In this document: in pieces, positions 22,756-30,877 of the stretch
Layout of the letters: each line of letters begins with the position of its first letter
How positions within the stretch are numbered: the stretch's first letter is position 1
NCBI GenBank assembly: GCA_022826125.1
Contig: JAJDVM010000251.1
Coordinates: 1-32,091 of the forward strand
Source: Defluviicoccus sp.
Lineage (GTDB): Bacteria > Pseudomonadota > Alphaproteobacteria > MPNO01
Length of the DNA stretch: 32,091 nt
Direction of reading: 5' to 3'
The notes under the pieces: model-generated
The model's input: the letters and a program-made list of their open reading frames with translations, nothing else
Databases searched by the model: none
What the model was told of the DNA's origin: nothing
Translations under genes and position numbers: made by a program

Positions 22756-24288
22756 TTAGTTCTTCATCGTCGCTTCGCTCATATACGGACGACCGTCCGG
22801 ACGCGGCTGGTAGTCGACGTTGTTCGCCACGCCGTATTGCAGCGTATGCGTCCACATGAAGCAGGCCGGCGCCTCCTCGGTGAGAACCGACATGGCCTTG
22901 CGCAGGGTGGCGATCCGCTCCTTCTCGTTGAAGGCGGCACGTTCCGCCTGCATCAGCTTGTCGTATTCCGCGCTCGAGAACTTGATGCGCGGGGAAACCC
23001 CGGTCTCGAAGTACTGCGAAAGCGCCGGTCCCGGATCGATCACCGAGCCGCGGCCCTGGTAGAAGAACGGCACCTTGCCCTTGCGGACATTGGCCCACTG
23101 CGTGACCCACTCGGGCGTGTGCAGCTTGGTCCTGATTCCGACTGCGTTCAGCATCGGGACCATGGCCTGGGTGATCTGTTTGTCGTTCACGTACCGCGCG
23201 ACCGGCGTATAGAGGTCGACATCGACCCCCTTGGCGTACCCGGCCTCGGCGAGCAGCTTCTTCGACTTCTCCGGGTTGTAGTCGTAGACCGGCTTGTGGT
23301 CGGGATTGTAGGCGTACTGCCCGGGACCGATGGGCCCCTGCAGCAGCTGCGCCTGTCCCTTGAGCAGCGCCTTGACGATGCCCTCGCGGTTGATGGCGTG
23401 GCAGACCGCCTGGCGCACCTTCTTGTTGTCCCACGGCTTCATATCGGGGTTCATCGCCAGGAACATGATCTCGACCGAGCTGGTCGGAACCAGCCTGGAG
23501 TTCTTCGACTTCTCGATGCGGCTCAGAAGATGCGGCGGTATGAACTGCGCGATCTGGATCTCGCCGTTGAGCAGGGCGGTAACGCGCTGCTCCGACTCGG
23601 TCATCTTGCGCACGATGACGATGTCGGGCGAACCCGGCCTGAGGAAAGGATTGCCTTTCGCCTTCTCGAGCACCATGCGGTTGCCGATGACGAATTCCTT
23701 GAGCTTGTAGGGCCCGGCGCCGTAAGCGTGGTTCTTGTCGGCTTCCTTGGCGCCGTACTTATCGTACGTGTCCTTGCTGGTGATCGCCCACAGGCCGCAG
23801 ATATAGCTCAGCAGCGACGAGGTCGGTTTGTGGGAGATCATCTTGACGGTGTACGTGTCCACCGCCTCGACCGATTTGATCTTCCGGCTCGAATTTTGCT
23901 TCTGGCTGCTCTCCGGATCCTTGCTCATCCGGAAGAAGGAATGGACGACATCCTTCGCCGTCACCTCGGTTCCGTTGTGGAACTTCATCCCCTTCTTGAG
24001 GTGGAAGATCCAGGTGTTTTCGTCCGTGGTCTCCCATTTCTCCGCGAGGTGGCCGACATATCCGCCCTTCTCGAAGCTGTAGCGGCAGAGATTCCCGTAG
24101 ATCTCACCCCACAGCCCATAGAGATGCGACGCGCTGTCGCCATAGGGGTTCACAGTGCTGAGGTTGGACGTGATGCCGAGCGTCAGCCGCGTCTCCGCCG
24201 ACGCCGACGCGCCGACCGTCACTCCGGCGGCAAGAACGGCGCACGCCGCCGTCCTCGAAACCATACGCGCCGAGCTTGAAAATCCCAT
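22756..24288 (-). CDS. ABC transporter solute-binding protein, family 5 (peptide/opine/nickel type)
   Basis: A 510-residue periplasmic binding protein with a signal peptide of about 31 residues (ending GASASA before ETR) and no lipobox cysteine. Family-5 hallmarks include 'LTLGITSNLSTVNPYGDSAS', 'LAEKWETTDENTWIFHLKKG', 'FHNGTEVTAKDVVHSFFRM' and 'DNKKVRQAVCHAINRE'. Ligands of this family include oligopeptides, opines, sugars and heterocyclic compounds, so the name does not imply a peptide. The start ATG has GGAAGGGAG upstream. It sits in the middle of the operon between hydrolase L2 and the permeases, an unusual order. Confidence 0.92.
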   Translation of the reverse strand: MGFSSSARMVSRTAACAVLAAGVTVGASASAETRLTLGITSNLSTVNPYGDSASHLYGLWGEIYGNLCRYSFEKGGYVGHLAEKWETTDENTWIFHLKKGMKFHNGTEVTAKDVVHSFFRMSKDPESSQKQNSSRKIKSVEAVDTYTVKMISHKPTSSLLSYICGLWAITSKDTYDKYGAKEADKNHAYGAGPYKLKEFVIGNRMVLEKAKGNPFLRPGSPDIVIVRKMTESEQRVTALLNGEIQIAQFIPPHLLSRIEKSKNSRLVPTSSVEIMFLAMNPDMKPWDNKKVRQAVCHAINREGIVKALLKGQAQLLQGPIGPGQYAYNPDHKPVYDYNPEKSKKLLAEAGYAKGVDVDLYTPVARYVNDKQITQAMVPMLNAVGIRTKLHTPEWVTQWANVRKGKVPFFYQGRGSVIDPGPALSQYFETGVSPRIKFSSAEYDKLMQAERAAFNEKERIATLRKAMSVLTEEAPACFMWTHTLQYGVANNVDYQPRPDGRPYMSEATMKN

Positions 24289-24319
24289 TGCCGTTCTCCC
24301 TTCCTGTTGCTTGTCCCCC

Positions 24320-24332
24320 GCGGCTTTGCCGC
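24320..24332 (-). other. Small hairpin in the leader of the solute-binding protein gene
   Basis: In the largest gap of the long operon (24289-24387), GCGGC-TTT-GCCGC at 24320-24332 can form a 5-bp stem about 30 nt upstream of the binding-protein start. Such hairpins often stabilise or process the transcript so that the binding protein is made in excess. I see nothing else in this gap. Confidence 0.25.
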
Positions 24333-24387
24333 CGCAAGGTCTCAGTCTACAGACACGGCCCGTGCCGAATCCAATTCCTTTTCCCGC

Positions 24388-25689
24388 CTAGTAGTATCCA
24401 GCCGCTATCGCCTCGCAGACGATTTCGACGGCGGGCGGGACCAGCCCTATCGGCAGGCCTTCCTCGGCGCGCCAATAGGAATGGATGCCGGTGCCGAACT
24501 CGACGATCCGCACCTCGGGCGCGGGCTCGATCTTCTCCAGCATCGGCAGCATGACGCCGTAATACTTCTCAGGCGTGTGGTCGCGGCTGAACCGGTTGAT
24601 GATGTAGAGCAGCGGCGGCACCGGTTTCGCGCCCTTGCCCGCGAGCGGTCGCCCCATGCCGACATAGCGGTCGACAAGGTCCCGCGTCTTTGTCTCCGAC
24701 ATGCCGAGCCGCGCGGCGGTCACGGTCGCGGCTTCGGTCAGCGCCGGGATCGAGTGTATGTGGAAGAAATACTCCGCCTTGATCTGCGGGAACCGCTTCA
24801 CCTCGTCCCACATTTCGAAGACTTCCTCCATCACCCAGGGCAGACGCATCAGCGGATCGCCGCCTTCCCGCATGTAGAGTTCGGCGCCGGTGTAGCGGGC
24901 GAGTTCCCGCCAGTCGCGGACCAGGAGATCGTTGAAGGGGTTGGGCCAGTCGTGCCCGGTCATCTCGTGGAAGATATAGGCGAAGGTCGAGTTCTCTATC
25001 CCGGCCAGCCCGACGACGTTCTCGACGCGCTGGAGGATCATGTGGGAGAATGGCCCCCCGGTGGAATGGCCGTGGGTATAGACGGCGTAGTCGTCGACCG
25101 GGAAATGCCGTCGGCACAGGTCCTTCATCGCCTCTTCGAAGGCGAGCGGCCATGCCGCCATCCGCTCGTGGAAGACGGTGCCGGGGAGCGCGCGCGCGAA
25201 GGTCCGCGTGCCGTAGATATGGCGGTAGGACGCCTCGCGCACGATCTCGTACTGGTCGCGGCCGACCTCCTCGCCTCGCTTCCAGATCGGCGTGCGCAGG
25301 CTGCCGTCGGAATGCGTGGTGTCGCCGGGCCAGTCGCGCGACGGGTCGGGCAGATAGAGCCGGCCCGGGAAGGTCATGTTGACCACCTTGAAGCCGCGCT
25401 TCTGCGCAAGAACCAGCGCGTAGGGCTCGATGGACCGCCAGTCGCTGGCGCCTCCATGGGTCATCAGCATGCCGGAACGCCGACCGTCGGCGGAAACATG
25501 CGACCTGGCGCGGTCCATGGGTTCGTAGACCATCGCGCCGATATCCCACTCCATGCCCGCCACATCGAGCCGGAAGACGTCCTCGTACCGCCTGACCTCG
25601 ATGTCGGGCTCGGCGAGCACGCGATCGGAAATCTCGACCAGCTCGTCGCGGGAATATTCCCTGGGCGGCTGCCACGACCCGTCGGACAA
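24388..25689 (-). CDS. Large alpha/beta-hydrolase-like protein L2 (TTG start), uncharacterised family
   Basis: A 433-residue protein with a hydrolase nucleophile elbow, Ser209 in 'THGHSTGGPF', and an upstream 'MTHGGASDWRS' that looks like an oxyanion/HGG region. It is a close paralogue of L1, sharing the exact string 'PGRLYLPDPSRDWPGD', and also 'RYVGMGR', 'KPVPPLL', 'SRDHT-EKY' and 'GIHSYW'. No ATG or GTG occurs between the S2 stop and the first conserved residues. TTG at 25689 gives an N-terminus one residue longer than that of L1 and lies 17 nt after S2. I do not recognise a characterised homologue; a C-O or C-N hydrolase is the likely class. There is no signal peptide. Confidence 0.8.
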   Translation of the reverse strand: MSDGSWQPPREYSRDELVEISDRVLAEPDIEVRRYEDVFRLDVAGMEWDIGAMVYEPMDRARSHVSADGRRSGMLMTHGGASDWRSIEPYALVLAQKRGFKVVNMTFPGRLYLPDPSRDWPGDTTHSDGSLRTPIWKRGEEVGRDQYEIVREASYRHIYGTRTFARALPGTVFHERMAAWPLAFEEAMKDLCRRHFPVDDYAVYTHGHSTGGPFSHMILQRVENVVGLAGIENSTFAYIFHEMTGHDWPNPFNDLLVRDWRELARYTGAELYMREGGDPLMRLPWVMEEVFEMWDEVKRFPQIKAEYFFHIHSIPALTEAATVTAARLGMSETKTRDLVDRYVGMGRPLAGKGAKPVPPLLYIINRFSRDHTPEKYYGVMLPMLEKIEPAPEVRIVEFGTGIHSYWRAEEGLPIGLVPPAVEIVCEAIAAGYY

Positions 25690-25706
25690 GGGTCCGGTTC
25701 CCGCGC

Positions 25707-26582
25707 CTAAAGGGCCTGGATGAAGCCGCGCAGCATCTCGTTGAAGATCTCCGGCTGTTCGCGGAACGAGTGGTGCCCCGCGCGGTTGATGATCTGGAGC
25801 TGGCAGCGCGGCTCGGTGGCGGCGATCAGGTCGAACAGCGCATAGCCCTGTTCGAGCGGCGCCGTCGGGTCGTTCCGGCCCCAGATTATCTGGGTCGGCT
25901 TGCCCATGCCGCGGTCGCGGATCCAGGCGAACATCTCCGACTTGTCTTTCGCCAGGCCGGGCAGGAACATTTTCGTCTTGAGTCCCTCGTCCTCCATCTT
26001 GCGGACGGATTCCTGGAACTTGGGCAGGCTCGCCACCTCCATCGCCGCATCGAGAAAAGCGTCGTCGATGTGGTGCGGGCTGTAGGAGTAGTGCTCGTAG
26101 ACCCATTTCTGGCATTCGCGGCCGAGCCGCGGGCGCGGCGCGCCGGCATGCACGACATCGTTGAGGCCGCGGCCGGGCGCGCAGGTGTTGCTGTCTATGA
26201 TCGTGCAGGACGCGACCAGGCCGGGCTGCTCCAGCGTCAGGCGGCAGACCAGGTAGCCGCCGCGCGAATGGCCCGCCAGATGCACCTCCGAGAGCCCGAG
26301 CGTGCGGATGAAGCGGTTCGCGTGCTGGACGACGGCGTTCATCGTGTAGTCGTCGTCCGGCGGGTTGTCGGTGTGTCCCTGTCCGAGCTTGTCGAAGACG
26401 ACCACGTGGAAGTGCCGGGCGAGCGAGTCGAAGTTCCGGTTCCAGACGATGGCGCTCGACGCCGCCTCGTCGGAGCCGAAATTGCCGCCGAAGACCAGGA
26501 CCAGCGGGGGTCCCGACCCCGCCTCGAAATAGCGGGTGCGGATCCCGTCGATGTCGACCCACTTGGCATCGGTCATAGGCAT
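25707..26582 (-). CDS. Small alpha/beta hydrolase S2
   Basis: A 291-residue paralogue of S1, with Ser106 in 'AGHSRGGYLVCR', an acid in 'GRNDPTAP' and a His in 'AGHHSFREQPEIF'. Residue 31, normally the His of the oxyanion 'HGG' motif, is Phe ('VLVFGGNFGS'). The ATG at 26582 has GGGAG upstream; a second ATG two codons later is possible. It begins 3 nt after the L1 stop and ends 17 nt before L2, making it the first half of the second S-L pair. It is closest to S1 in shared segments such as 'GHTDNP/GHTGNP', 'YSYSP' and 'RKMEDEGLK'. Confidence 0.9.
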   Translation of the reverse strand: MPMTDAKWVDIDGIRTRYFEAGSGPPLVLVFGGNFGSDEAASSAIVWNRNFDSLARHFHVVVFDKLGQGHTDNPPDDDYTMNAVVQHANRFIRTLGLSEVHLAGHSRGGYLVCRLTLEQPGLVASCTIIDSNTCAPGRGLNDVVHAGAPRPRLGRECQKWVYEHYSYSPHHIDDAFLDAAMEVASLPKFQESVRKMEDEGLKTKMFLPGLAKDKSEMFAWIRDRGMGKPTQIIWGRNDPTAPLEQGYALFDLIAATEPRCQLQIINRAGHHSFREQPEIFNEMLRGFIQAL

Positions 26583-26585
26583 GTC

Positions 26586-27893
26586 TCAGTCTCCCTGGAC
26601 CAGGAAATAACCGCTGGAGATCGCCTCTTCCCACAGCCGGATCACCGCCGGCAGGGTTCCCATCGGAAGCTCTTCCTCGGGCGCCCAGTAGGAGTGGATT
26701 CCGGCTCCGAACCGCACCACGCCGATCTTCGGCGCGGGCGACATGGCCCGATAGGCGGGAACGACGATATCGCGGTACTTCTCGGCGGTGTGATCGCGGC
26801 TGTAGGCGGTGATCCCGAACAGGAGCGGGGGCACCGGCTTGACGCCGGGCCCCGCCAGCTCCCGCCCCATGCCGACATAGCGCGCGACGAGCTCCCGCGT
26901 CGCCGCCTCGCCCAGGCGGAGGCGGGCGGCGGTCGCCTCCGCCGCGGCCTCCAGCGCCGGGGTGCACGCGTAGTGGACGATGTACTCGGCCTTGAATTGC
27001 GGGAACCGGGTCGATTCCGACCATTCGTCGAGCACGTCCTCCATCAGCGCCGCCAGGCTCATCAGCGCCTCCGGTCCCTCGCTCTTGAGCGCCTCGGCGC
27101 CGCGATAGCGCGCGATTTCCCGCCAGTTGCGGATCAGGAGATCGGTGAACGGCCCGGTCCACTCCCTGCCCGCCATGCGCCGGTAGATGTAGCCGAAGGG
27201 CGAGTTCTCCACGCCGATCAGCCCGACCACGTTGTCGACCCGTTGGCTCAGCAAATTGACGAACGGCCCCCCGGTGGAGTGGCCGTGCACGTAGATCGAA
27301 TACTCATCGGGGGGAAAGTATCTTCGGCAGACCGCCTTCATCGCGTCCTCGAAGGCGAGCGGCCAGGACGCCATGCGGTCGTGGAACCGGGTCCCCGGTC
27401 GGGCGCGGGCGTTCGGACGAATCCCGTGCCGTGCCCGCATCGAGGCATCGTGCACGACCTCGTACTCGTCATCGGCGATGTGCTCGCCGTCGAGCCAGAT
27501 CGGGGTTCGCACGGTACCGTCGTCGCGGATCGTATCGCCCGGCCAGTCGCGCGAAGGGTCGGGCAGATAGAGCCTGCCGGGATAGGTCATGCTGGCGACC
27601 CGGTATCCGAGCTTGCCGGCGAGCAGCCGCGCCAGCTTCTCCATCGACCGCCAGTCGCTCGCCCCGCCATGGGTCAGGAACACCCCGACCTTGCGGCCGT
27701 CCGCCCCGGCCGGGATTGCGGCGTCGGGCCGGTAGAGCATGACGCCGATATCCCATTCCATATCGGCGGCGGCGATACGCAGGATCGTTTCGGTTTCCGA
27801 GAACGCGACGTCCGGCCGGGCGATCACCTCTTCGGAGGCGCGGACGATCTCCTCGCGCCCGATCTCTTCCGGCGGGTGGAACGGGGCGGCCAT
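26586..27893 (-). CDS. Large alpha/beta-hydrolase-like protein L1, uncharacterised family
   Basis: A 435-residue paralogue of L2. The nucleophile candidate is Ser206 in 'VHGHSTGGPF'. The upstream block 'LTHGGASDWRSMEKLARLL' and 'MTYPGRLYLPDPSRDWPGD' are shared nearly word for word with L2; over the 66 residues around them the two match at about two thirds of positions by eye. The C-terminal half has 'GVENSPFGYIYRRM', 'RYVGMGRELAG' and 'GAGIHSYWAPEEELP'. The ATG at 27893 is 2 nt after the S1 stop, so translation is probably coupled. The length is well above that of typical single-domain hydrolases, from an extended lid or C-terminal helical region. Function unknown. Confidence 0.82.
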   Translation of the reverse strand: MAAPFHPPEEIGREEIVRASEEVIARPDVAFSETETILRIAAADMEWDIGVMLYRPDAAIPAGADGRKVGVFLTHGGASDWRSMEKLARLLAGKLGYRVASMTYPGRLYLPDPSRDWPGDTIRDDGTVRTPIWLDGEHIADDEYEVVHDASMRARHGIRPNARARPGTRFHDRMASWPLAFEDAMKAVCRRYFPPDEYSIYVHGHSTGGPFVNLLSQRVDNVVGLIGVENSPFGYIYRRMAGREWTGPFTDLLIRNWREIARYRGAEALKSEGPEALMSLAALMEDVLDEWSESTRFPQFKAEYIVHYACTPALEAAAEATAARLRLGEAATRELVARYVGMGRELAGPGVKPVPPLLFGITAYSRDHTAEKYRDIVVPAYRAMSPAPKIGVVRFGAGIHSYWAPEEELPMGTLPAVIRLWEEAISSGYFLVQGD

Positions 27894-27895
27894 CG

Positions 27896-28774
27896 TCAGT
27901 TCAGGCTGGAGACGAACCCGTGGACGATCTCGTTGAACCGTTCGGGATGCTCGCGGAACGGAAAGTGCCCGGCGCGGTTGATGATGTGGAAATAGGCCTG
28001 CCGCTCGCCCGCGGCGATCATCTCGTAGAGCGGAATTCCCTGGCGCAGCGGCGCGGTCGGGTCGTTGTAACCCCAGACCACCTGGGTCGGCCGCTTCATC
28101 TTCCGGTCCTGGATCCAGCGCAGCGTCTCCGCCTTCTGGCGCGCGAGCTCGGGCAGAAAGAGGCTCGCCTTGAGGCCCTCGTCCTCCATCTTCCGGATCG
28201 CTTCCTGCGTTTTGGGAAGCCGGCCGACCTCGACGACGGCGTCGAGCCACGAATCGGTGATGTGGTCCGGCGAATAGGAATACTTCTCGTAGGTCCAGCG
28301 CTGGCACTCGCGGCTGAGCGGCTCGTGGGGCGGCTGGGCGTGGACGATCTCGTTGAGCCCGACGCCGGGGCCGAGCGTGCCCGAATCCACGATCGTGCAG
28401 GACCGGACGAGTTCCGGGAATTCGAGCGTCAGCCGGGTGACCAGATAGCCTCCCCGCGAGTGTCCCACGAGGTGCACGTTGGAGAGCCCGATCGTCTCGA
28501 TGAACGCGGCGGCGTGATGGACGACCGCGTTCATCGTGTAGTCGTCGTTCGCCGGATTCCCGGTATGACCCTGCCCGAGCTTGTCGGGCACCACCACGTG
28601 ATAGTTCGCCGCAAGACCGTCGAAGTTGCGCTCCCAGGCGATTGCGCAGTTGGAGCCGTCCCTGGACCCGAAATTCCCGCCATAGAACAGGACGACGGTC
28701 TCTCCGTCGCCGGCCTCGAAATAGCGCGTGTCGACATCGCCGACCGCGGTCCATTTGGGGTCGTTCATCGGCAT
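27896..28774 (-). CDS. Small alpha/beta hydrolase S1
   Basis: A 292-residue alpha/beta-hydrolase and the first hydrolase of the long operon. The triad is Ser106 ('VGHSRGGYLVTR'), Asp238 ('GYNDPTAP') and His270 ('AGHFPFREHPERF'). The oxyanion His31 seen in S3 and S4 is Tyr here ('LFYGGNFGS'). The ATG at 28774 follows AAGGGAG; upstream in-frame codons oppose nothing but lack a ribosome site. It lies 34 nt after the second ATPase gene, so transporter and hydrolases share a transcript. The MCP-hydrolase resemblance ('TRYFEAG', C-terminal 'EHPERFNE') suggests C-C or ester hydrolysis but does not prove it. Confidence 0.9.
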   Translation of the reverse strand: MPMNDPKWTAVGDVDTRYFEAGDGETVVLFYGGNFGSRDGSNCAIAWERNFDGLAANYHVVVPDKLGQGHTGNPANDDYTMNAVVHHAAAFIETIGLSNVHLVGHSRGGYLVTRLTLEFPELVRSCTIVDSGTLGPGVGLNEIVHAQPPHEPLSRECQRWTYEKYSYSPDHITDSWLDAVVEVGRLPKTQEAIRKMEDEGLKASLFLPELARQKAETLRWIQDRKMKRPTQVVWGYNDPTAPLRQGIPLYEMIAAGERQAYFHIINRAGHFPFREHPERFNEIVHGFVSSLN

Positions 28775-28808
28775 CGTTCCGCTCCCTTTCCCGCGCGGCG
28801 GTCCCCGG

Positions 28809-29792
28809 CTATGCCGTCCCGCCCGGCCCGAATACATGACACGCGATCAGCCGTCCGTCCCGGTCTTCCACCAGCGGCGGCTCGGCTTCGGCGCAGATTT
28901 TCTCGGCGAACGGGCATCTCGGATGGAAACTGCATCCCGCCGGCGGATTGGCGGGGCTCGGCACGTCGCCCTGCAGCAGGACACGGTCGCGCTTGTTCTT
29001 CGCGTGGGGGTCCGGCATCGGGACCGCCGACAGGAGCGCCTTGGTATAGGGATGGCGGGCGTCGGCGTAGATCTCCTTGCTGTCGCCCACCTCGACGATT
29101 TTGCCGAGATACATGATCGCTACCCGGTGGCTGACATGCTCGACCACGCGAAGGTCGTGCGAAATGAAGATATAGGTCAGCTTGAACTCGCTCTGGAGCT
29201 CGTCGAGCAGGTTGAGGATCTGCGCCTGAATGGACACGTCCAGCGCGGATACCGGCTCGTCGGCGATGATCATGCGAGGCTGGAACACCAGGGCGCGGGC
29301 GATGCCGATCCGCTGGCGCTGGCCGCCGCTGAATTCGTGCGGATAGCGGTCGTAATGATCCTCGCGCAGGCCGACGCGGTTGAGGATGCGCATGACCACG
29401 TCGTACCGTTCCTGGCCCGAGGCGAGCTGATGGATCCTGAGACCCTCGCCGATGATTTCGCCCACCCGCATGCGCGGGTTGAGCGAGGCGTAGGGGTCCT
29501 GGAAGATGATCTGCATGCGCCGGCGCATGTCGCGCATCTCGGCATAGCCGAGGGCGAGGATGTTCCGCCCCTCGAAGACTATGCTGCCGCTCGTCGGCTC
29601 GATCAGGCGCAGGATGCTGCGCCCCAGCGTCGACTTGCCGCAGCCGGATTCGCCGACCAGGCCGAGCGTCTCGCCGTCCTCGACGTCCAGGGTCACGCCG
29701 TCGACCGCCCGCACGTCCCCGAGATGGCGCGACAGCAGCGGCGACCTGATCGGGAAGTGGGTCCTGAGGTCCCTGATCTCCAGCAACGCCAT
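28809..29792 (-). CDS. ABC transporter ATP-binding protein, DppF/OppF type
   Basis: A 327-residue ATPase with Walker A 'GESGCGKST', a Q-loop ('[12 protein letters not shown]'), signature '[15 protein letters not shown]', Walker B 'MIIADEP' and the H-loop 'ISHDL'. The C-terminal oligopeptide-transporter domain carries the cysteine cluster '[14 protein letters not shown]', which in this class often binds an iron-sulphur cluster. The ATG at 29792 has GGAGG upstream. With the DppD-type subunit it energises the permease pair encoded 6 kb downstream in the same operon. The four hydrolase genes between the ATPases and the rest of the transporter are the unusual feature. Confidence 0.95.
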   Translation of the reverse strand: MALLEIRDLRTHFPIRSPLLSRHLGDVRAVDGVTLDVEDGETLGLVGESGCGKSTLGRSILRLIEPTSGSIVFEGRNILALGYAEMRDMRRRMQIIFQDPYASLNPRMRVGEIIGEGLRIHQLASGQERYDVVMRILNRVGLREDHYDRYPHEFSGGQRQRIGIARALVFQPRMIIADEPVSALDVSIQAQILNLLDELQSEFKLTYIFISHDLRVVEHVSHRVAIMYLGKIVEVGDSKEIYADARHPYTKALLSAVPMPDPHAKNKRDRVLLQGDVPSPANPPAGCSFHPRCPFAEKICAEAEPPLVEDRDGRLIACHVFGPGGTA

Positions 29793-29826
29793 CGCTTGGA
29801 CCTTTCCTCCAGGCTCCGCCGGCTTG

Positions 29827-30789
29827 TCAGACGAGGAAACAGGACACCCAGTGCCCTGCTTCCACCTCGCGGAGTTCCGGTTCCCGCATCCGGCACTTGT
29901 CCTCCACCCGCGAACAGCGATCGCTGAAGCGGCAGCCGTCGGGCAGGTTCAGCGGGCTCGGAACGATTCCCGGGATCGCCTCCAGCGTCTCGCCGGTGCC
30001 GCCATAGCCCGGGATCGATTTCAGCAGCCCCACCGTATAGGGATGGAGCGGGCGGGAGAAAATGATCTCGGGCGTCGCGTGTTCCACGATGCGCCCGGCA
30101 TACATGATCGCCACGTCGTCCGCCTGCTCGGCGACCACGCCGAGGTCATGGGTGATCAGAAGCAGCGCCATCCCGAGCTGTTCCTGGAGCTCCTCGATCA
30201 GGTTCAGGATCTGCGCCTGGATCGTGACGTCGAGCGCGGTCGTCGGTTCGTCGGCGATCAGCAGACTCGGGTTGCACGAAAGCGCCATCGCGATCATCAC
30301 CCTCTGGCGCATGCCGCCGGAGAGCTCGTGCGGGTAGTCGTCGACCCGCGAGTCCGGATCGGGAATCCTGACCAGGCGGAGCATTTCCACCGCCTTGTCG
30401 CGCGCATCCTTCTTGCTCAGCCGCTGGTGCAGGATGATCGCTTCCTCGATCTGCGTGCCGACGGTGAAGACCGGGTTCAGCGAGGTCATGGGCTCCTGGA
30501 AGATCATCGAGATCTCGTTGCCCCGGACGCGCCGCATCCTGGCCTCGTCGAAATCGAGCAGGTTCTCGCCCCGGTATCTGATCTCGCCACCGACGATCCG
30601 CCCGGCGGATCTGGGGATCAACTGCATGGTCGAGAGCGCGGTCACGCTCTTGCCGCAGCCGGACTCCCCGACCAGCCCCATGGTCCGGCCCTCCTCGATG
30701 GCGAAGCTGACGCCGTCCACCGCACGGAGCTCGCCCTCGCCGGTGAAGAACGAGGTCTGGAGGTCCCTGATCTCAATCAGATTGCCCAT
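29827..30789 (-). CDS. ABC transporter ATP-binding protein, DppD/OppD type
   Basis: A 320-residue ATPase with Walker A '[13 protein letters not shown]', '[12 protein letters not shown]', signature '[15 protein letters not shown]', Walker B '[13 protein letters not shown]' and 'LITHDLGVV'. The C-terminal domain includes '[14 protein letters not shown]'. It is the first gene of the long minus-strand operon. Its ATG at 30789 follows AGGCGAGG, and its promoter must lie in the 88-nt gap shared with the divergent hydrolase-like gene. Confidence 0.95.
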   Translation of the reverse strand: MGNLIEIRDLQTSFFTGEGELRAVDGVSFAIEEGRTMGLVGESGCGKSVTALSTMQLIPRSAGRIVGGEIRYRGENLLDFDEARMRRVRGNEISMIFQEPMTSLNPVFTVGTQIEEAIILHQRLSKKDARDKAVEMLRLVRIPDPDSRVDDYPHELSGGMRQRVMIAMALSCNPSLLIADEPTTALDVTIQAQILNLIEELQEQLGMALLLITHDLGVVAEQADDVAIMYAGRIVEHATPEIIFSRPLHPYTVGLLKSIPGYGGTGETLEAIPGIVPSPLNLPDGCRFSDRCSRVEDKCRMREPELREVEAGHWVSCFLV

Positions 30790-30804
30790 CTGTTAACCTC
30801 GCCT

Positions 30805-30841
30805 CCCCCGACGCGGGGGTCCCGGCGCGCTGTCCCGGGAC
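30805..30841. promoter_or_regulatory. Two adjoining inverted repeats in the divergent intergenic region
   Basis: CCCCCG-ACG-CGGGGG (30805-30819) is followed by GTCCCGG (30819-30825) and CCGGGAC (30835-30841) around a 9-nt spacer. Both are perfect 6-7 bp inverted repeats and fill the middle of the gap between the two divergent starts (30789 and 30878). That is where a regulator controlling both the 15-kb operon and the hydrolase gene would bind. I cannot place convincing -35/-10 hexamers. Confidence 0.4.
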
Positions 30842-30877
30842 CGATGGACGGCATGGAGGATCGGAGGAGAAAAGCGC

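Noticed and set aside
24388-27162. A 924-codon minus-strand frame spanning L2, S2 and part of L1
   Set aside because: The upstream two thirds is an out-of-frame reading of S2 and L1, kept open by high G+C; only the C-terminal 433 residues resemble a protein family.
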